A stretch of DNA of 64,000 bases from Prevotellaceae bacterium UBA4336. Lineage in GTDB: Bacteria; Bacteroidota; Bacteroidia; Bacteroidales; Bacteroidaceae. Under the pieces are notes generated by a model. That model was not told the origin of the DNA. It saw nothing but the letters and a program-made list of their open reading frames with translations, and made no database searches. The stretch spans positions 49,698 through 113,697 of the forward strand of contig DGTM01000011.1 in NCBI GenBank assembly GCA_002394305.1, given 5' to 3'. Both the position numbers and the translations under genes were made by a program. Positions 51,160-61,247 of the stretch are shown piece by piece. Every line of letters begins with the position of its first letter. The stretch's first letter is position 1.

Positions 51160-53280
51160 TTATTCCACGAGCTTCTTCAGGATAGCTGTAGCGTCTAAGG
51201 TGTTAATCTTGCCGTCACCGTCAACGTCGGCAGCTTTCTCTACGAAGTCCTCGGGAGTATTGCCTACGAGGTACATCAGGATGTAGGAGGCGTCTACCGT
51301 GTTGATCTTGCCGTCGCCGTTCACGTCGCCTGGGATGATGGCATCAGCCTCGCGCTGAGCTTCCAGAGCGTCAGCTACGGGAGCAACCAGTTCGTCCACG
51401 GCAGCCTTGTTCTCGTCGAGCGTCTTCTCTTCGTCGTATTCAAGGGCATTGATAGCTTCTACGGCATCAGCGATGATGGCCTGCGAAGCCTCGCTGTCGC
51501 CTTCCTCTGCCATTGCCTCTACAGCAGCAGCCTGTTCAGCCACGTATGCTTCGAAGGCAGCCTTGTCGGCAGCGAGCTGAGCGGCAGCTACGTCAGCGAG
51601 CAGGGCCTCAATGCCGGCGGCGATAGCTTCGCCATTCTGCAGTGTGCTTTCTGCGGTCAGCTTCTCTGCTGCATAGGCGCCCTCCAGCTTGGCAATGGCA
51701 TCACTGAGCATGTCTTCCAGGTCAGCGATGGTGTCATCAAACTGCGAAGCCACTTCCGGGTAGTCGTTCTTGATGGTGTTCTTGGCCTGTCTCAGGGCAG
51801 CACGCAGTTCGTCGTACTGTGCCTTCAAGGTCGTATAGGCTTCCTCGTTGGCAGCAGCCTTGGCAGCTTCTGCGTCGGCAGCACGCTGAGCGGTGAGAGC
51901 CTCTTGGGCGTTAGCGGCCACTGCGTCAACGGCAGCCTTGTTCTCGTCGAGAGACTTCTCTTCGTCGTACTCCAGAGCTTCGATGGCAGCCTTGGCGTCG
52001 GCAAGAATCTGCTGTGCAGCCTCGCTGTCGTCTTCCTCGGCCAGAGCTTCTACGGCAGCAGCCTGCTCTGCCAGATACTCAGCGAAGGCTTCCTTGTCGG
52101 CAGCCAGCTGTTCGGCAGCACGCTGTGCAGCCAGAGCCTCCTGAGCTGAAGCGGCAACTTCGTCAATGGCAGCCTTGTTCTCGTCGAGCGACTTCTCTTC
52201 GTCGTACTCCAGAGCTTCGATGTCAGCTACGGCATCAGCGATGATGGCCTGCGAAGCCTCGCTGTCGCCTTCCTCAGCCAGAGCCTCTAATGCAGCAGCC
52301 TGCTCAGCCTTGTACTCGTCGAAGGCAGCCCTGTCAGCAACAGAGGTGTTGGTCACCTTGATGGTAAGGGGGTCGCAGAGCTGAGACTTTCCTGTGGTGG
52401 TTGCCACGCGCAGGTCGGTAAGTGAAATCTCTGCTTCTTCGGCCAAGTCAGCAGTTGCCTTCACGATGAACGAGAAGATGACGCCGTCGTTTTCGATAAT
52501 CTTGGCATTCATGGAGGAACTCAGCACGAAGTTGATGGAACCATTATTATCCTCGAACTTAAACTGTGACTGCTTGGGAATACGGTCGGAATAGATGAAC
52601 CGTTCCTCGGACTCCTCTTCATCGGGCAGTACAATCTCCAGTCCTTCGGGCAAGGTGAGCGTACCCTGGAGGGCCGTAAGGTCCTGTACATGTACATTGG
52701 TCATTGTGACATCCACCTGATATTCCTGTCCCACGGACACCTCGATGCTCTCGGGAGCAGAGAACTTACAATCCAGCCCCAGCATTTTCACCTTGGCTGT
52801 GCATGTCTTGTTCTCGTTCAGCTTTGTACCATTGTCATCGACGATTTCGATGTCCTCAATGTTCAGAACCTCTTCTTTGTCGTCAAGGGTACCGGCTTCC
52901 ACGCTGAAGGTGATGATAGCGCCTTCACCGGCAGCAATGGTGCCGTCGGTCTCGACAATCACCAGCTTGCCTGTTCTTTCATATGCATCCTTGTCAGATG
53001 CCTGCACCATAGCGCCGCGGCCTTTGACGCGTGCCGTTTTGTTCACAGAGTTTTCTTTGTAGGTCAGTCCTTTCGGAAGGTCGACGGTCAGCTGCAGGGC
53101 AGTTACCGGTTGGTCGTTGGTGAGCAGCACAGCCACCTCCTTGGTTTCACCGCTTGCTATAGTGAAATCCTCCACAGAGATTTCCACCTTGGCGGACGAT
53201 GTCAGTGCCTGTGCCAGGAAAAGCATCAGCAGCAGACAGCTTTGCATCGTCCGTTTGCTTATATTTGTGATATTACTCAT
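51160..53280 (-). CDS. Cohesin-like/coiled-coil/dockerin surface protein
   Basis: 706 residues from the ATG at 53278-53280 (a start at 53247 is also possible; the frame opens at 53355). Order: signal segment with MQSCLLLMLFLAQALTSS; two cohesin-like sandwiches (about 30-170 and 175-310; TALQLTVDLPKGLTY, VDVTMTNVHVQDL); long alpha-helical region with three 53-residue repeats (AFxEYxAEQAAAxEALAEE...YDEEKSLDENKAA); C-terminal type I dockerin with two calcium loops (DVNGDGKINTVDAS, DVDGDGKINTLDAT). Having both modules in one chain fits a surface network. The protein lacks the GINI-type tail seen in its neighbours. Co-transcribed with the cohesin protein (42-base gap). Confidence 0.78.
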   Translation of the reverse strand: MSNITNISKRTMQSCLLLMLFLAQALTSSAKVEISVEDFTIASGETKEVAVLLTNDQPVTALQLTVDLPKGLTYKENSVNKTARVKGRGAMVQASDKDAYERTGKLVIVETDGTIAAGEGAIITFSVEAGTLDDKEEVLNIEDIEIVDDNGTKLNENKTCTAKVKMLGLDCKFSAPESIEVSVGQEYQVDVTMTNVHVQDLTALQGTLTLPEGLEIVLPDEEESEERFIYSDRIPKQSQFKFEDNNGSINFVLSSSMNAKIIENDGVIFSFIVKATADLAEEAEISLTDLRVATTTGKSQLCDPLTIKVTNTSVADRAAFDEYKAEQAAALEALAEEGDSEASQAIIADAVADIEALEYDEEKSLDENKAAIDEVAASAQEALAAQRAAEQLAADKEAFAEYLAEQAAAVEALAEEDDSEAAQQILADAKAAIEALEYDEEKSLDENKAAVDAVAANAQEALTAQRAADAEAAKAAANEEAYTTLKAQYDELRAALRQAKNTIKNDYPEVASQFDDTIADLEDMLSDAIAKLEGAYAAEKLTAESTLQNGEAIAAGIEALLADVAAAQLAADKAAFEAYVAEQAAAVEAMAEEGDSEASQAIIADAVEAINALEYDEEKTLDENKAAVDELVAPVADALEAQREADAIIPGDVNGDGKINTVDASYILMYLVGNTPEDFVEKAADVDGDGKINTLDATAILKKLVE
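51410..52338. repeat. Three 161-bp direct repeats in the coiled-coil gene
   Basis: 51410-51570, 51941-52101 and 52178-52338 start with TTCTCGTCGAG and share most bases. They encode the EALAEE...YDEEK helical units. Two copies are 76 bases apart, the third 370 bases away. Confidence 0.85.
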
Positions 53281-53395
53281 AACATTAAGCATTTGTTTTG
53301 TTTTGTGTAAGGTAAAAGGGGTGGCAGCCAGTGCCGTGCAGCACGAGGCTGCCACCCGGGAAACTGAGATGAGAAAAACTAATGTTTTGCTGGGA

Positions 53396-56300
53396 TTACT
53401 TCAATACCTTCTTCGTTGTGCCGTCAGCATTCTGGATGATGTTCACACCCTTCTTCATGCCGTTCATCATGCGTCCGCCCAGGTCATAGACCTTCTGCTT
53501 GAGCGACTGCATGGCAGCCATGATGTCGATGCCGGTAGCCTCGCCGCCGTTGCCGATAGCGAATGCATGAGTATTGGCATAGATGTCGGAGAAGAGGATG
53601 TTCAGCATCTCTACGCTGCCGCCCTGGAAGTTGGCATCGGTCTGAACGTCGATGTAGAGCACAGCGCCTTCGTTTCCGCTGAAGGTCTCGCCCTTGATGG
53701 ACGAAGCCAGCAGGCGGATGCTGCCGTCCTCCTGTGCGTGGCTATAGAGCTTGTGGCTCTGTCCGGCGCGGTCGCTCAGGCTCTGGCCTACGATGGTCAT
53801 ACCCTCGGGCAGAAGCACGTCGAGCTGGAAGGCGGTGTAGTCCTCTGTGTTCTGCAGGTTGATGGCGTAGCGCTGTACGCCCTGCTGCATCGGAGTGATG
53901 TCCATCGACATACTCTCGCTCTGAGAGCGGAAGCCCTTCACGGCAGCATAGCCGTCTGCCCATTCCTTGTTCAGGATGTAGTTGACGATGGCAGTCAGGT
54001 CGCCCACCTCGATAGCCGAGTTCTGGTTGATGTCGAGGTTTGCGAAGAGGTTGGTCCCTTCAGTTGGCATCGCGTTCTTACCGAGAATCATGTTCAATAC
54101 TATCTGGTAGTCGGCCACGGTCACACCGTTTTCACCATTGGCATCGCCGAGCAGACCCATGTTGTCAACAGCATCGTTGAGATCCGCAATCTCATTCTTG
54201 ATGTTTCCAACGGTCTTCATCTGGCTTGCGTAGTCAGCATCGCTGGTGATGCCCCATGTCCTTACGCCATTCTCATTATAATAATAATGGTTGGTGTGAG
54301 AGGCTGTGATGGCAATGCCGAGGTTGGTAATTTCACCGTTAATGGCAGTATACTGTTCCAGCATCCCATCCCACAGTGTCCTGGAGTACTTCTGAGCATG
54401 CTCATGACTGAATTGGTCGAGGGCCTTGTCGAGAAGCTCGCCAAGATTGTCCTTCTGTGCTGTCAACTCATAGTATGCAGAGTCGTCTAGATAACCCTGG
54501 ATGGTTGTCTGGATGGTTGTCTTAGTAGTGTTGACAAAGTAAGTGTTCAAGTTGCTTGAAGCGTTCAATTCAACATTGCTGTTAGCATTATTGAGGTTGT
54601 TGTTTGCAACGTTGATGTTATACTGAACACCGCCATTGAGATAACCATACCAGTAGGACTCAATCCTGGATATGTAGGTGTTGTTAGCATACTCGTATGC
54701 ATAGACCTTATCTTTGGCTGCATCCACAAGGTCTTGCAGCCCTTGTAGCTCATCGCTGAGTCTAGCGTAAGCTGCCGTGTTGGCATCGAACTGAGCCTGA
54801 CGATCGTTAATCTCTTTGACAACAGGATCAAGGGCAGTCTTGATGTTCGTGATTTGCTCCTGATACTGCTTCTTGAAGAATGCAATGTTAGGTTCGTTCT
54901 TGACCTCTTCCTTCAGTCCAGCAATTTGGGTGCTAATCTCTTCAATCCACTGCTCGAGCGTCTTGCCTTTGAACATCCGCTGCTTAACCCAATCGGCCTT
55001 GCCTTCCAGCGTGGCTGAAGTTGCCAGAGTGTCAAGCTGCGTCTGGAAGTTGGCGAGTACTTCGGCATTGGCTGTGCTTTCATTTGCCTGCAGCAGTTCG
55101 CTCTCCAGGTCGGCGATCTTGTCTTGCAGGGCAATCAGGTTCTCTGTGGCGGCAACAATCTCGTCGAACTGGATGCCGTCGGCGGGATCGTCGAGGTCGG
55201 CGATGGCAGCATTCGTAAGTGCTGTCTCATACTCATCAATCTTGGCCTTGAAAGCGTTTGCCGTGTCGTCGAGACCCTTGGCAGCAACGTATGCGTTGTA
55301 CTGGTTCTTCAGCTCGGCGATGTCAGCATTCAGACCAGTCTTCTCTGTGTTAAAGGCTTTGGTCAGAGTTTCCTCGATATTTGTGCTGAGTGTTGTTACG
55401 CGGTTCAGGAGTGCTGTCTTGTTTGCAACAGCAGAACCATGTGTCTTGTAGTAATCAGCATCGCTATTGATGCTTGCGAGTTCTAACTCGTATGTAGCGA
55501 ACGATGTTGCATACTTATAGGGAGCTGCTGCATCCATAGCTTCTTTCAGCTTCTCACCCACGGGTGCAATCTTTGCTGTCATTTCATTGTAAGCAGCAGT
55601 GTTAGCTTCGTCACTGGCAAATGCTTTCTCAACATACGTCTTGATTTCGTTGGCCTGAGTTATGAAGTAACTGAGGTAATTGTCGACGTATTCGTTGTGA
55701 TTTGAGAAATTGTAAGTACCGGGACGATTCTTAATATACGTTACGTACCAGTATTCATCCTCAAGATTGTTCAACTGTTCACTAACACCATAAACATCAT
55801 CTGCAATGCTTACAGATTCGAGGTAAGTCTTCACTTCGGTGTGCTTGTCTTCAGCATCAGCAATCCACAGGTTGATGTCCTTCACTGCGGCAGCATTCTT
55901 GTCTGCGGTCAGCATAGCGTCGATGTGCTCAAGGCCGTTAATAGCGGCTTCCACATCGGAGAGTGTCATAGACTGTACACCGGCATCGCCATTTGCAATC
56001 AGGTCTGTCACATCCTTGAAGGCATCTGTCTTGGCACCGTCCTTGTAGCTGTTGATTGCAGCCTCGGCTAGAGTTACCTTGGTGGCGAACCCTTCCTTCT
56101 TCGGAGTCCAATAATCTCCAATTGCCGTCTTGACATTCTCCTTGAACGTGTTGAGTTTGTTTGTGATATTTGTAACGATTGTAGCGGCTCTGGTGTTGAA
56201 GCCAGATACATCGAATACGTCAGGACTCATGGTGTTAGCGTAGGCTTCGCCTTCTTCGTTTCTCAACGTTTCAATATCGGTCGGACAGTTGTAGAGTGCA

Positions 56301-59300
56301 ACGTCGAGATCAGCTGCAGCATCCGTGATGAGGCCTTCAATCTCTGCATTGGTAGAGCTGTACTTGGCACGATCCTGAACGGCGTCCAGATAAGCTTGGT
56401 TAGCCAAGCCGATGGCGGTATTGAAGGATTTGTGAGCAGCTTCGTTGTCGGCAGCTATGGCTTCGTCGTAACCTTCGCTCCATTGTGCCTTCACATCGTT
56501 GATGCTGGCTTCGATGGCTGCGAAGTCCTTGGCCTCTGCTACAGACTTGCCAATCAGGTAGTTTGCCTCTACTGCTTCGGTTGCCTCCGTGAGCGTTACC
56601 TGGATAGCATCGAGCTGGTCGGTCCACTCTTGAACCTTAGAGCTCTTGTCCCTTGCAGCAATCTCGGTGAAGGTGTTGTTCCACAGGGTCTGTGCGTGCT
56701 GGTAGGCAGCCTTCTGCTCGTCGTACTTCGCCTTGTTGGCCTTGCTATCGGTGTAAATGGCTTTCACCTTATTGATGAGCTCGGTAATCTCTGCCTCGAA
56801 TCTGCTCTTTGTGCTTACAGCTGTGCGTGCATTCAAGGAAGCCTGCATGTTAGTGAGGATGTCGGCCTTGTCATTGATGTACTGAGTCTTGAGGCCCTGA
56901 TAGTAGGGCATTGCACCTTCGCCCATGACGGCTGCGACAATCGTGATAGAATCGGGCCGCAGATTATTATCCCAGTTGCCCTTCAGTGCCATGTAAGCCT
57001 TCCAGTTGTCGCTTTCTGCGGCAGCCTCAGCCTTCAGGGCGTTGATGGCAGCAGTGATAGCGGAGATAGAGTAGGTCTTCTTATTATCACCTTCACCCAC
57101 CGTGATGCTGTTGTCCTTCCATTCGTCGAACAGTTTTTCGACAGCTGCGGAGGCAGTGATAGCGTTGCTCATGGCTGCGATGTCGGCATCGATGGCAGCC
57201 TTCTTTGCGGTGTAGGTCTTGTCTGCTTCCAATCCAGTCTCGAATACCTTCCAGTTTGCAGGGTCTGTCTTCTTGGCTATATCGTCTTCACTTTCGGCCT
57301 TGGCATTCGTTACGTTGTCCAGGTTCTTCAGTGTGTTTAGCTCAGCGGTCTGCAGGTTCGAGACGGCCGTGTTGGCAGCGGTCAGGGTTGCTGCATTGTT
57401 CTCAACAGCGGTCTTGATGCCGGGAGCATCATTTACTTGTTTCTGGAATCTTTCATTCAGAGCGGTGTACTGGTTGGTGTAGCCGGGAGTCTCCGTGCTG
57501 GCGTTGTTATACTTGCCAAGCTGGTCGTTCTCGTGGTAGGTTACCTTCTTCACTTCGAATTTGACACCTTCCTTGTTGGCGCTGACTTTCAGTGTGCCGT
57601 CGGTAACGAATACACCTTCCAGTGTGACTTCGCCAGTTGCGGTACCAGCTGCTTCTGTGGCGTTGGCTTTAATCTTGCCTCCTTCTGCTGCTGCAGTAAT
57701 ATCTACAACAACGACGTATACGCCGTTAGCCAGGTTGCTGTATTCGTTGCCAGCCACCGTGATTTCGACAGGTTTCCATGCTTTAGGCTCAACTTCACCG
57801 TTGGCGGTCTTGAGGGTGCCGAGTTTGGTTTCAATATCGTTTACCTCTGTGGTTACGCTGCCGCCAGCCTTACCACGAAGACCGAGTGTGGAATCGTCCT
57901 CACCAACCTTATAGGTAGTCTTGAATGTGCCAATACTCGTCTGCAGGCCATTGATGCTGGCCGCAAGCGTTGTCTTTGCATTGGTGTTTGCTGCGACTTT
58001 AGCCTTGACTGCGTCTGCAGCGGCTACGAGTGCAGCCTGCTCTGCCTTGAGGCTTGTGATTCTCTCACCCAGCGCCTGGATTGTTTCGGGGGCATTTTCG
58101 GCATTGACATCGATGGCCTCCCAATCGCTGTTGATCTGGGCTAATTTGCTATCGATGGTTGCCTTTGCGTTGGCAAAGAAATAATAATCGACACCAAGTA
58201 CGGCATCGGTTGCTTCTAAATCATCGATGCTCCTTTGGATAGAGTCTCGGTCAGCTGTGAGCTGATCCTTGTCGTACTGGTTCTGGTTTGCCTTTGCGCC
58301 GGCAATCAGGTCTGTTACATCCTGAATGAAATTGTCGTCGGCAGCAACAGCCTGCATGGCAGCCCAATGCTCTGCGCCCCTCTTCTCCTGAGCGGCAGCG
58401 ATGGCCTTCTTGATTTCGTTGATACGCTTCTGCAGGAGGTCGAGCTTTGTTTCATAGTCGTAATCTGCGGCAGTGTAGATGTCAAGACCCTTTATCTTTT
58501 CGCGTACCTTATTAAGAGTATCCTGATATTCTGCGATGTCATCCTGACGCTTGTCGTAGTTCTCAACAGCCAGGGGAGCGTTGGTCTTGTAGTCGTTGAT
58601 GGCAGCGGTGATAGGTGCAGTCTTGGCTGCCAAGCCGTTGTTGTAGTTTTGGGCAGTACCCGTGCCGTCAGCCTTATAGGCAGCAGCTGCATCTGTGGTA
58701 AGCTTGTTGATGGCATCCTGCTGTGTTTTGAGGTAGTCTGCATAGTAGTCGGCGGGCTTGTATTCTCCGTCCTTGGAGTTCTTTTTGTTTACATCCGTCA
58801 CGGCATCGTCCTTTGCCTTCTGTACGACAGCGATGGCCGCTGTGGTAGCTTTGTTGGCATTGAACTCTGCGTTGGCTGTCGATACCTTGCCTGCCAATGT
58901 GGTGATTTTGCTATTGGCATTATTATAGTCTGTTGTAAAGTCGGCGTTGTCGTTGAGTGACAATTGCTCAGCTTTGTTGTAGACAGCTTCTACCTTTGCT
59001 TTGACTTTATTGATGGCTTCGCTTGCTGCAGCACGATCAGTTGCAAAGGCAGCAGAGATGGCATCATTGTTGTCTGCGTAGGTCACAGCACTGAGGGCGC
59101 CCTCCAAAGCTGTTACCTTGTCAGCCAGAGCCTGATACTTGTCCTTGTTGTTCTGAGCCTGTGTCTTGTAGTCGTCGACGATAGTGTTCAAGTCTGTCTC
59201 TGTGGGAATCTTGCCCAAGTTCGCTGTCTTGTCCGCTACTGCAGTGCCTGCCTCGTAGGAAGCATAGCTGGCAGATGTTGCTTCGGTTATCTTCTTGTTG

Positions 59301-60100
59301 ATTTCATCATTCAGCTTAGCCTTGGCTCCGTTGAGGAGGTAACCTGCAGCGTCGACGAGGACACCTTCCAGTTCGGTAACGGCGGCATTGTACTTAGCCT
59401 TGATTGCTGTGATTTCTGCGTTGACGTCGCTGTATGCCTTCTCGTTCTGGTTGCTGGCGATAGTGGCGGCAAGGTTGGCAATGTCATCATCGTAAGTAGT
59501 CTTCTTGCTGTCGAGGTTGTAGAGCTTTTTTTCCTTATAGGTAAGGTACTTCTCCTCGATTTCAGTGTTAATTTTCCCAACCAGTTTGTCAACAGCAGTC
59601 GCATCGTCCGTGCTATTGTATGAGTAGACAGGGATATTCACTGTCTTCAGGTCATTTGCACGGCCAACGAGTGTTGTCTTGGCATTGTTAAAATCGAAGT
59701 CGAGGCTCAGCACGGGAGCGGTGAACGAGTATGCGGAACCAGCTTCGCCGGGATCACTGCTTGTGAAGGAGAGCTTGACATCCTTCGTTTCGGTGAGTGT
59801 GAACTCGAGCTCTACAGCTTGTGCTCCACTGGCATTTGTTATCTCCTTCTTTGTGCCGCCAATTTCCACCGTGACATTGTAGACCTTTGTGGTGAGCGAG
59901 CATGTAAGTTTATAGTTGCCTGGCAATAACTGCGGAATGGTGTATTCTGCAGCTGAGCCGTTGGAGGAAATTGTTCCGTCGACAACCGTCAGACCCGTAC
60001 CTTCCCAATTGGTGAGTTGGGCAGCCTGGACAACAGCTGCTTCAGCTCCGAGGGGCAGAGCAGCAAGTCCCATCATTGAGTAAAGAACTTTTTGATTCAT
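53396..60100 (-). CDS. Giant 2234-residue coiled-coil surface protein with dockerin and cohesin-like C-terminal modules
   Basis: Signal segment MNQKVLYSMMGLAALPLGAEA, then a carbohydrate-binding-like sandwich (30-135: LPGNYKLTCSLTTKVYNVTVEIGGT), then about 1800 residues of alanine/lysine/aspartate-rich helices with many AxxxAxxxI-type heptads and no catalytic motif. Near residue 790-860 a second small sandwich interrupts the helices (VEITVAGNEYSNLANGVYVVVVDITAA). The C-terminus has a dockerin (about 1985-2046: DANGENGVTVADYQIVLNMIL, DINQNSAIEVGDLTAIVNYIL), a cohesin-like sandwich (2075-2190), and a tail VYDLGGRMMNGMKKGVNIIQ. Probably a fibrous surface scaffold. No homologue is recalled by name. 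First gene of the operon. Confidence 0.75.
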   Translation of the reverse strand: MNQKVLYSMMGLAALPLGAEAAVVQAAQLTNWEGTGLTVVDGTISSNGSAAEYTIPQLLPGNYKLTCSLTTKVYNVTVEIGGTKKEITNASGAQAVELEFTLTETKDVKLSFTSSDPGEAGSAYSFTAPVLSLDFDFNNAKTTLVGRANDLKTVNIPVYSYNSTDDATAVDKLVGKINTEIEEKYLTYKEKKLYNLDSKKTTYDDDIANLAATIASNQNEKAYSDVNAEITAIKAKYNAAVTELEGVLVDAAGYLLNGAKAKLNDEINKKITEATSASYASYEAGTAVADKTANLGKIPTETDLNTIVDDYKTQAQNNKDKYQALADKVTALEGALSAVTYADNNDAISAAFATDRAAASEAINKVKAKVEAVYNKAEQLSLNDNADFTTDYNNANSKITTLAGKVSTANAEFNANKATTAAIAVVQKAKDDAVTDVNKKNSKDGEYKPADYYADYLKTQQDAINKLTTDAAAAYKADGTGTAQNYNNGLAAKTAPITAAINDYKTNAPLAVENYDKRQDDIAEYQDTLNKVREKIKGLDIYTAADYDYETKLDLLQKRINEIKKAIAAAQEKRGAEHWAAMQAVAADDNFIQDVTDLIAGAKANQNQYDKDQLTADRDSIQRSIDDLEATDAVLGVDYYFFANAKATIDSKLAQINSDWEAIDVNAENAPETIQALGERITSLKAEQAALVAAADAVKAKVAANTNAKTTLAASINGLQTSIGTFKTTYKVGEDDSTLGLRGKAGGSVTTEVNDIETKLGTLKTANGEVEPKAWKPVEITVAGNEYSNLANGVYVVVVDITAAAEGGKIKANATEAAGTATGEVTLEGVFVTDGTLKVSANKEGVKFEVKKVTYHENDQLGKYNNASTETPGYTNQYTALNERFQKQVNDAPGIKTAVENNAATLTAANTAVSNLQTAELNTLKNLDNVTNAKAESEDDIAKKTDPANWKVFETGLEADKTYTAKKAAIDADIAAMSNAITASAAVEKLFDEWKDNSITVGEGDNKKTYSISAITAAINALKAEAAAESDNWKAYMALKGNWDNNLRPDSITIVAAVMGEGAMPYYQGLKTQYINDKADILTNMQASLNARTAVSTKSRFEAEITELINKVKAIYTDSKANKAKYDEQKAAYQHAQTLWNNTFTEIAARDKSSKVQEWTDQLDAIQVTLTEATEAVEANYLIGKSVAEAKDFAAIEASINDVKAQWSEGYDEAIAADNEAAHKSFNTAIGLANQAYLDAVQDRAKYSSTNAEIEGLITDAAADLDVALYNCPTDIETLRNEEGEAYANTMSPDVFDVSGFNTRAATIVTNITNKLNTFKENVKTAIGDYWTPKKEGFATKVTLAEAAINSYKDGAKTDAFKDVTDLIANGDAGVQSMTLSDVEAAINGLEHIDAMLTADKNAAAVKDINLWIADAEDKHTEVKTYLESVSIADDVYGVSEQLNNLEDEYWYVTYIKNRPGTYNFSNHNEYVDNYLSYFITQANEIKTYVEKAFASDEANTAAYNEMTAKIAPVGEKLKEAMDAAAPYKYATSFATYELELASINSDADYYKTHGSAVANKTALLNRVTTLSTNIEETLTKAFNTEKTGLNADIAELKNQYNAYVAAKGLDDTANAFKAKIDEYETALTNAAIADLDDPADGIQFDEIVAATENLIALQDKIADLESELLQANESTANAEVLANFQTQLDTLATSATLEGKADWVKQRMFKGKTLEQWIEEISTQIAGLKEEVKNEPNIAFFKKQYQEQITNIKTALDPVVKEINDRQAQFDANTAAYARLSDELQGLQDLVDAAKDKVYAYEYANNTYISRIESYWYGYLNGGVQYNINVANNNLNNANSNVELNASSNLNTYFVNTTKTTIQTTIQGYLDDSAYYELTAQKDNLGELLDKALDQFSHEHAQKYSRTLWDGMLEQYTAINGEITNLGIAITASHTNHYYYNENGVRTWGITSDADYASQMKTVGNIKNEIADLNDAVDNMGLLGDANGENGVTVADYQIVLNMILGKNAMPTEGTNLFANLDINQNSAIEVGDLTAIVNYILNKEWADGYAAVKGFRSQSESMSMDITPMQQGVQRYAINLQNTEDYTAFQLDVLLPEGMTIVGQSLSDRAGQSHKLYSHAQEDGSIRLLASSIKGETFSGNEGAVLYIDVQTDANFQGGSVEMLNILFSDIYANTHAFAIGNGGEATGIDIMAAMQSLKQKVYDLGGRMMNGMKKGVNIIQNADGTTKKVLK

Positions 60101-60346
60101 AGTAAGTTTCTTTAAAGGTTAGTATTATTTGTTTATTCTCTTTTGTCGAGTTTGTCTGTTTCGTTCTCTTACATTATTATTATATATAGTGTGCAGTGCA
60201 TAATCTGCCCATAATTTCTGTAGTATTCTTGGCAAAGGTACGAGTTTTTGATAATACGTCGTGTCGGGGAAAAGGCTTTGTTTCTGAACCCTTCGGTTTT
60301 GGGGTACGAATTGCCGGGGACGGCGTACGAGTGCAAAAGTGGGTCC
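60101..60346 (-). other. Leader of the surface-protein operon
   Basis: 246 bases without a gene, AT-rich around 60170-60190 (TATTATTATATATAG). Carries the -7 promoter element at 60233, which predicts an untranslated leader of about 125 bases. Confidence 0.5.
60233..60240 (-). promoter_or_regulatory. -7 element of the giant-protein operon
   Basis: Minus-strand TACCTTTG. No TTTG at the usual upstream distance, so activation by a regulator (for example the LytTR protein encoded next door) would be logical, though no binding site was identified. Confidence 0.55.
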
Positions 60347-61168
60347 TCAGGCTTTGTTTCTGAGGCTGTTGGCCTGTGTTTTGAGCGGAAGGACGAGGGA
60401 GACGGCGTAGGCTTCGGGGGTGTTGTGAATGTCGAGCGAATAGTTGAGGCCATAGAGTGTGTCGAGGCGCTGCCGGACGTCGTTGATGCCCAGGCCGTCG
60501 GTGCGTCCGACGGGGCTGTCGGCGTTTGTGCCGCGGCAGAGGAACTGTAGCCGTTCGTCCTGGACCGACGCCTTTATCTCGATGGCAGCACTATGGTCCG
60601 CTCCGGTGCTGCGGCTGACGACGTCCTCGATGATGGCGAAGAGCACAAGCGGCGGTATCTGCCGGTCGGGGACGACGGGGAGTTCGAGTTCCACGCTGAA
60701 TGTGTCGCCGAAGCGCAGCTTGAGGAGTGCGGTGTAGTGCCGGATGAAGTCGAGCTCGTAGTAGAGGTGGACGTAGGGCTGGTTGGCTTCGACGAGGACA
60801 TAGTGCATCACCTTCGAGAACTCCCACGTGGCGTGCTTGGCTTTCTGCGGTGCGATGTCGGTCAGGGCGGCGTGTATGTGCCGGAGGGTGCTGGTGGAGA
60901 TGCGCTCGATGTTGTGCAGCCGTTTGTTGTTGACGGGTATTTCCGGTGTGTCCTTTCTGTTTGTGCAGGCCAGGAACACCATGACGAGGAGCACCAGTGC
61001 CAGGACGATGAATTCGATGAGGTCGGGTGCGGTAATGGTGCCACTGGCGGTGTGCATGTGAATCTTCAGCACGAAGGCGGCAAAGAGCAGGCCCCATGCT
61101 GTCAGGAAAAGCAGGTTCTTCAGTCTGAAAAGCTTCATCTGTGTCGGTTTGGCTTGGTTCGTAGACAT
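60347..61168 (-). CDS. LytS/His_kinase-family membrane protein with degenerate H and N boxes
   Basis: 273 residues from the ATG at 61166-61168; an alternative start at 61138 (MKLFRLKNLLFL) would give a more usual leader from the promoter at 61177. Two membrane segments (LLFLTAWGLLFAAFVL, FIVLALVLLVMVFLAC) and a cytoplasmic part. The phospho-acceptor helix, normally QxNPHFLFN, reads RISTSTLRHIHAALTDI; the ATP N-box, normally LVENAIKHG, reads AIIEDVVSRS. Only the G-box DGLGINDVRQRLDTLYG is well kept. It may not be an active kinase. Pairs with the LytTR gene upstream. Confidence 0.75.
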   Translation of the reverse strand: MSTNQAKPTQMKLFRLKNLLFLTAWGLLFAAFVLKIHMHTASGTITAPDLIEFIVLALVLLVMVFLACTNRKDTPEIPVNNKRLHNIERISTSTLRHIHAALTDIAPQKAKHATWEFSKVMHYVLVEANQPYVHLYYELDFIRHYTALLKLRFGDTFSVELELPVVPDRQIPPLVLFAIIEDVVSRSTGADHSAAIEIKASVQDERLQFLCRGTNADSPVGRTDGLGINDVRQRLDTLYGLNYSLDIHNTPEAYAVSLVLPLKTQANSLRNKA

Positions 61169-61176
61169 TTTGAGGG

Positions 61177-61184
61177 CAAAGCTA
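61177..61184 (-). promoter_or_regulatory. -7 element upstream of the degenerate kinase gene
   Basis: Minus-strand TAGCTTTG between the LytTR stop (61248) and the kinase start. Suggests the kinase-like gene can be transcribed apart from the regulator. -33 not recognised. Confidence 0.5.
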
Positions 61185-61247
61185 CGCCTTTTTTGCGAGA
61201 CGCAGCTCTTTGCCTTGCCGGATGTCTCCGAAAGGTGTGGTTTGTCG

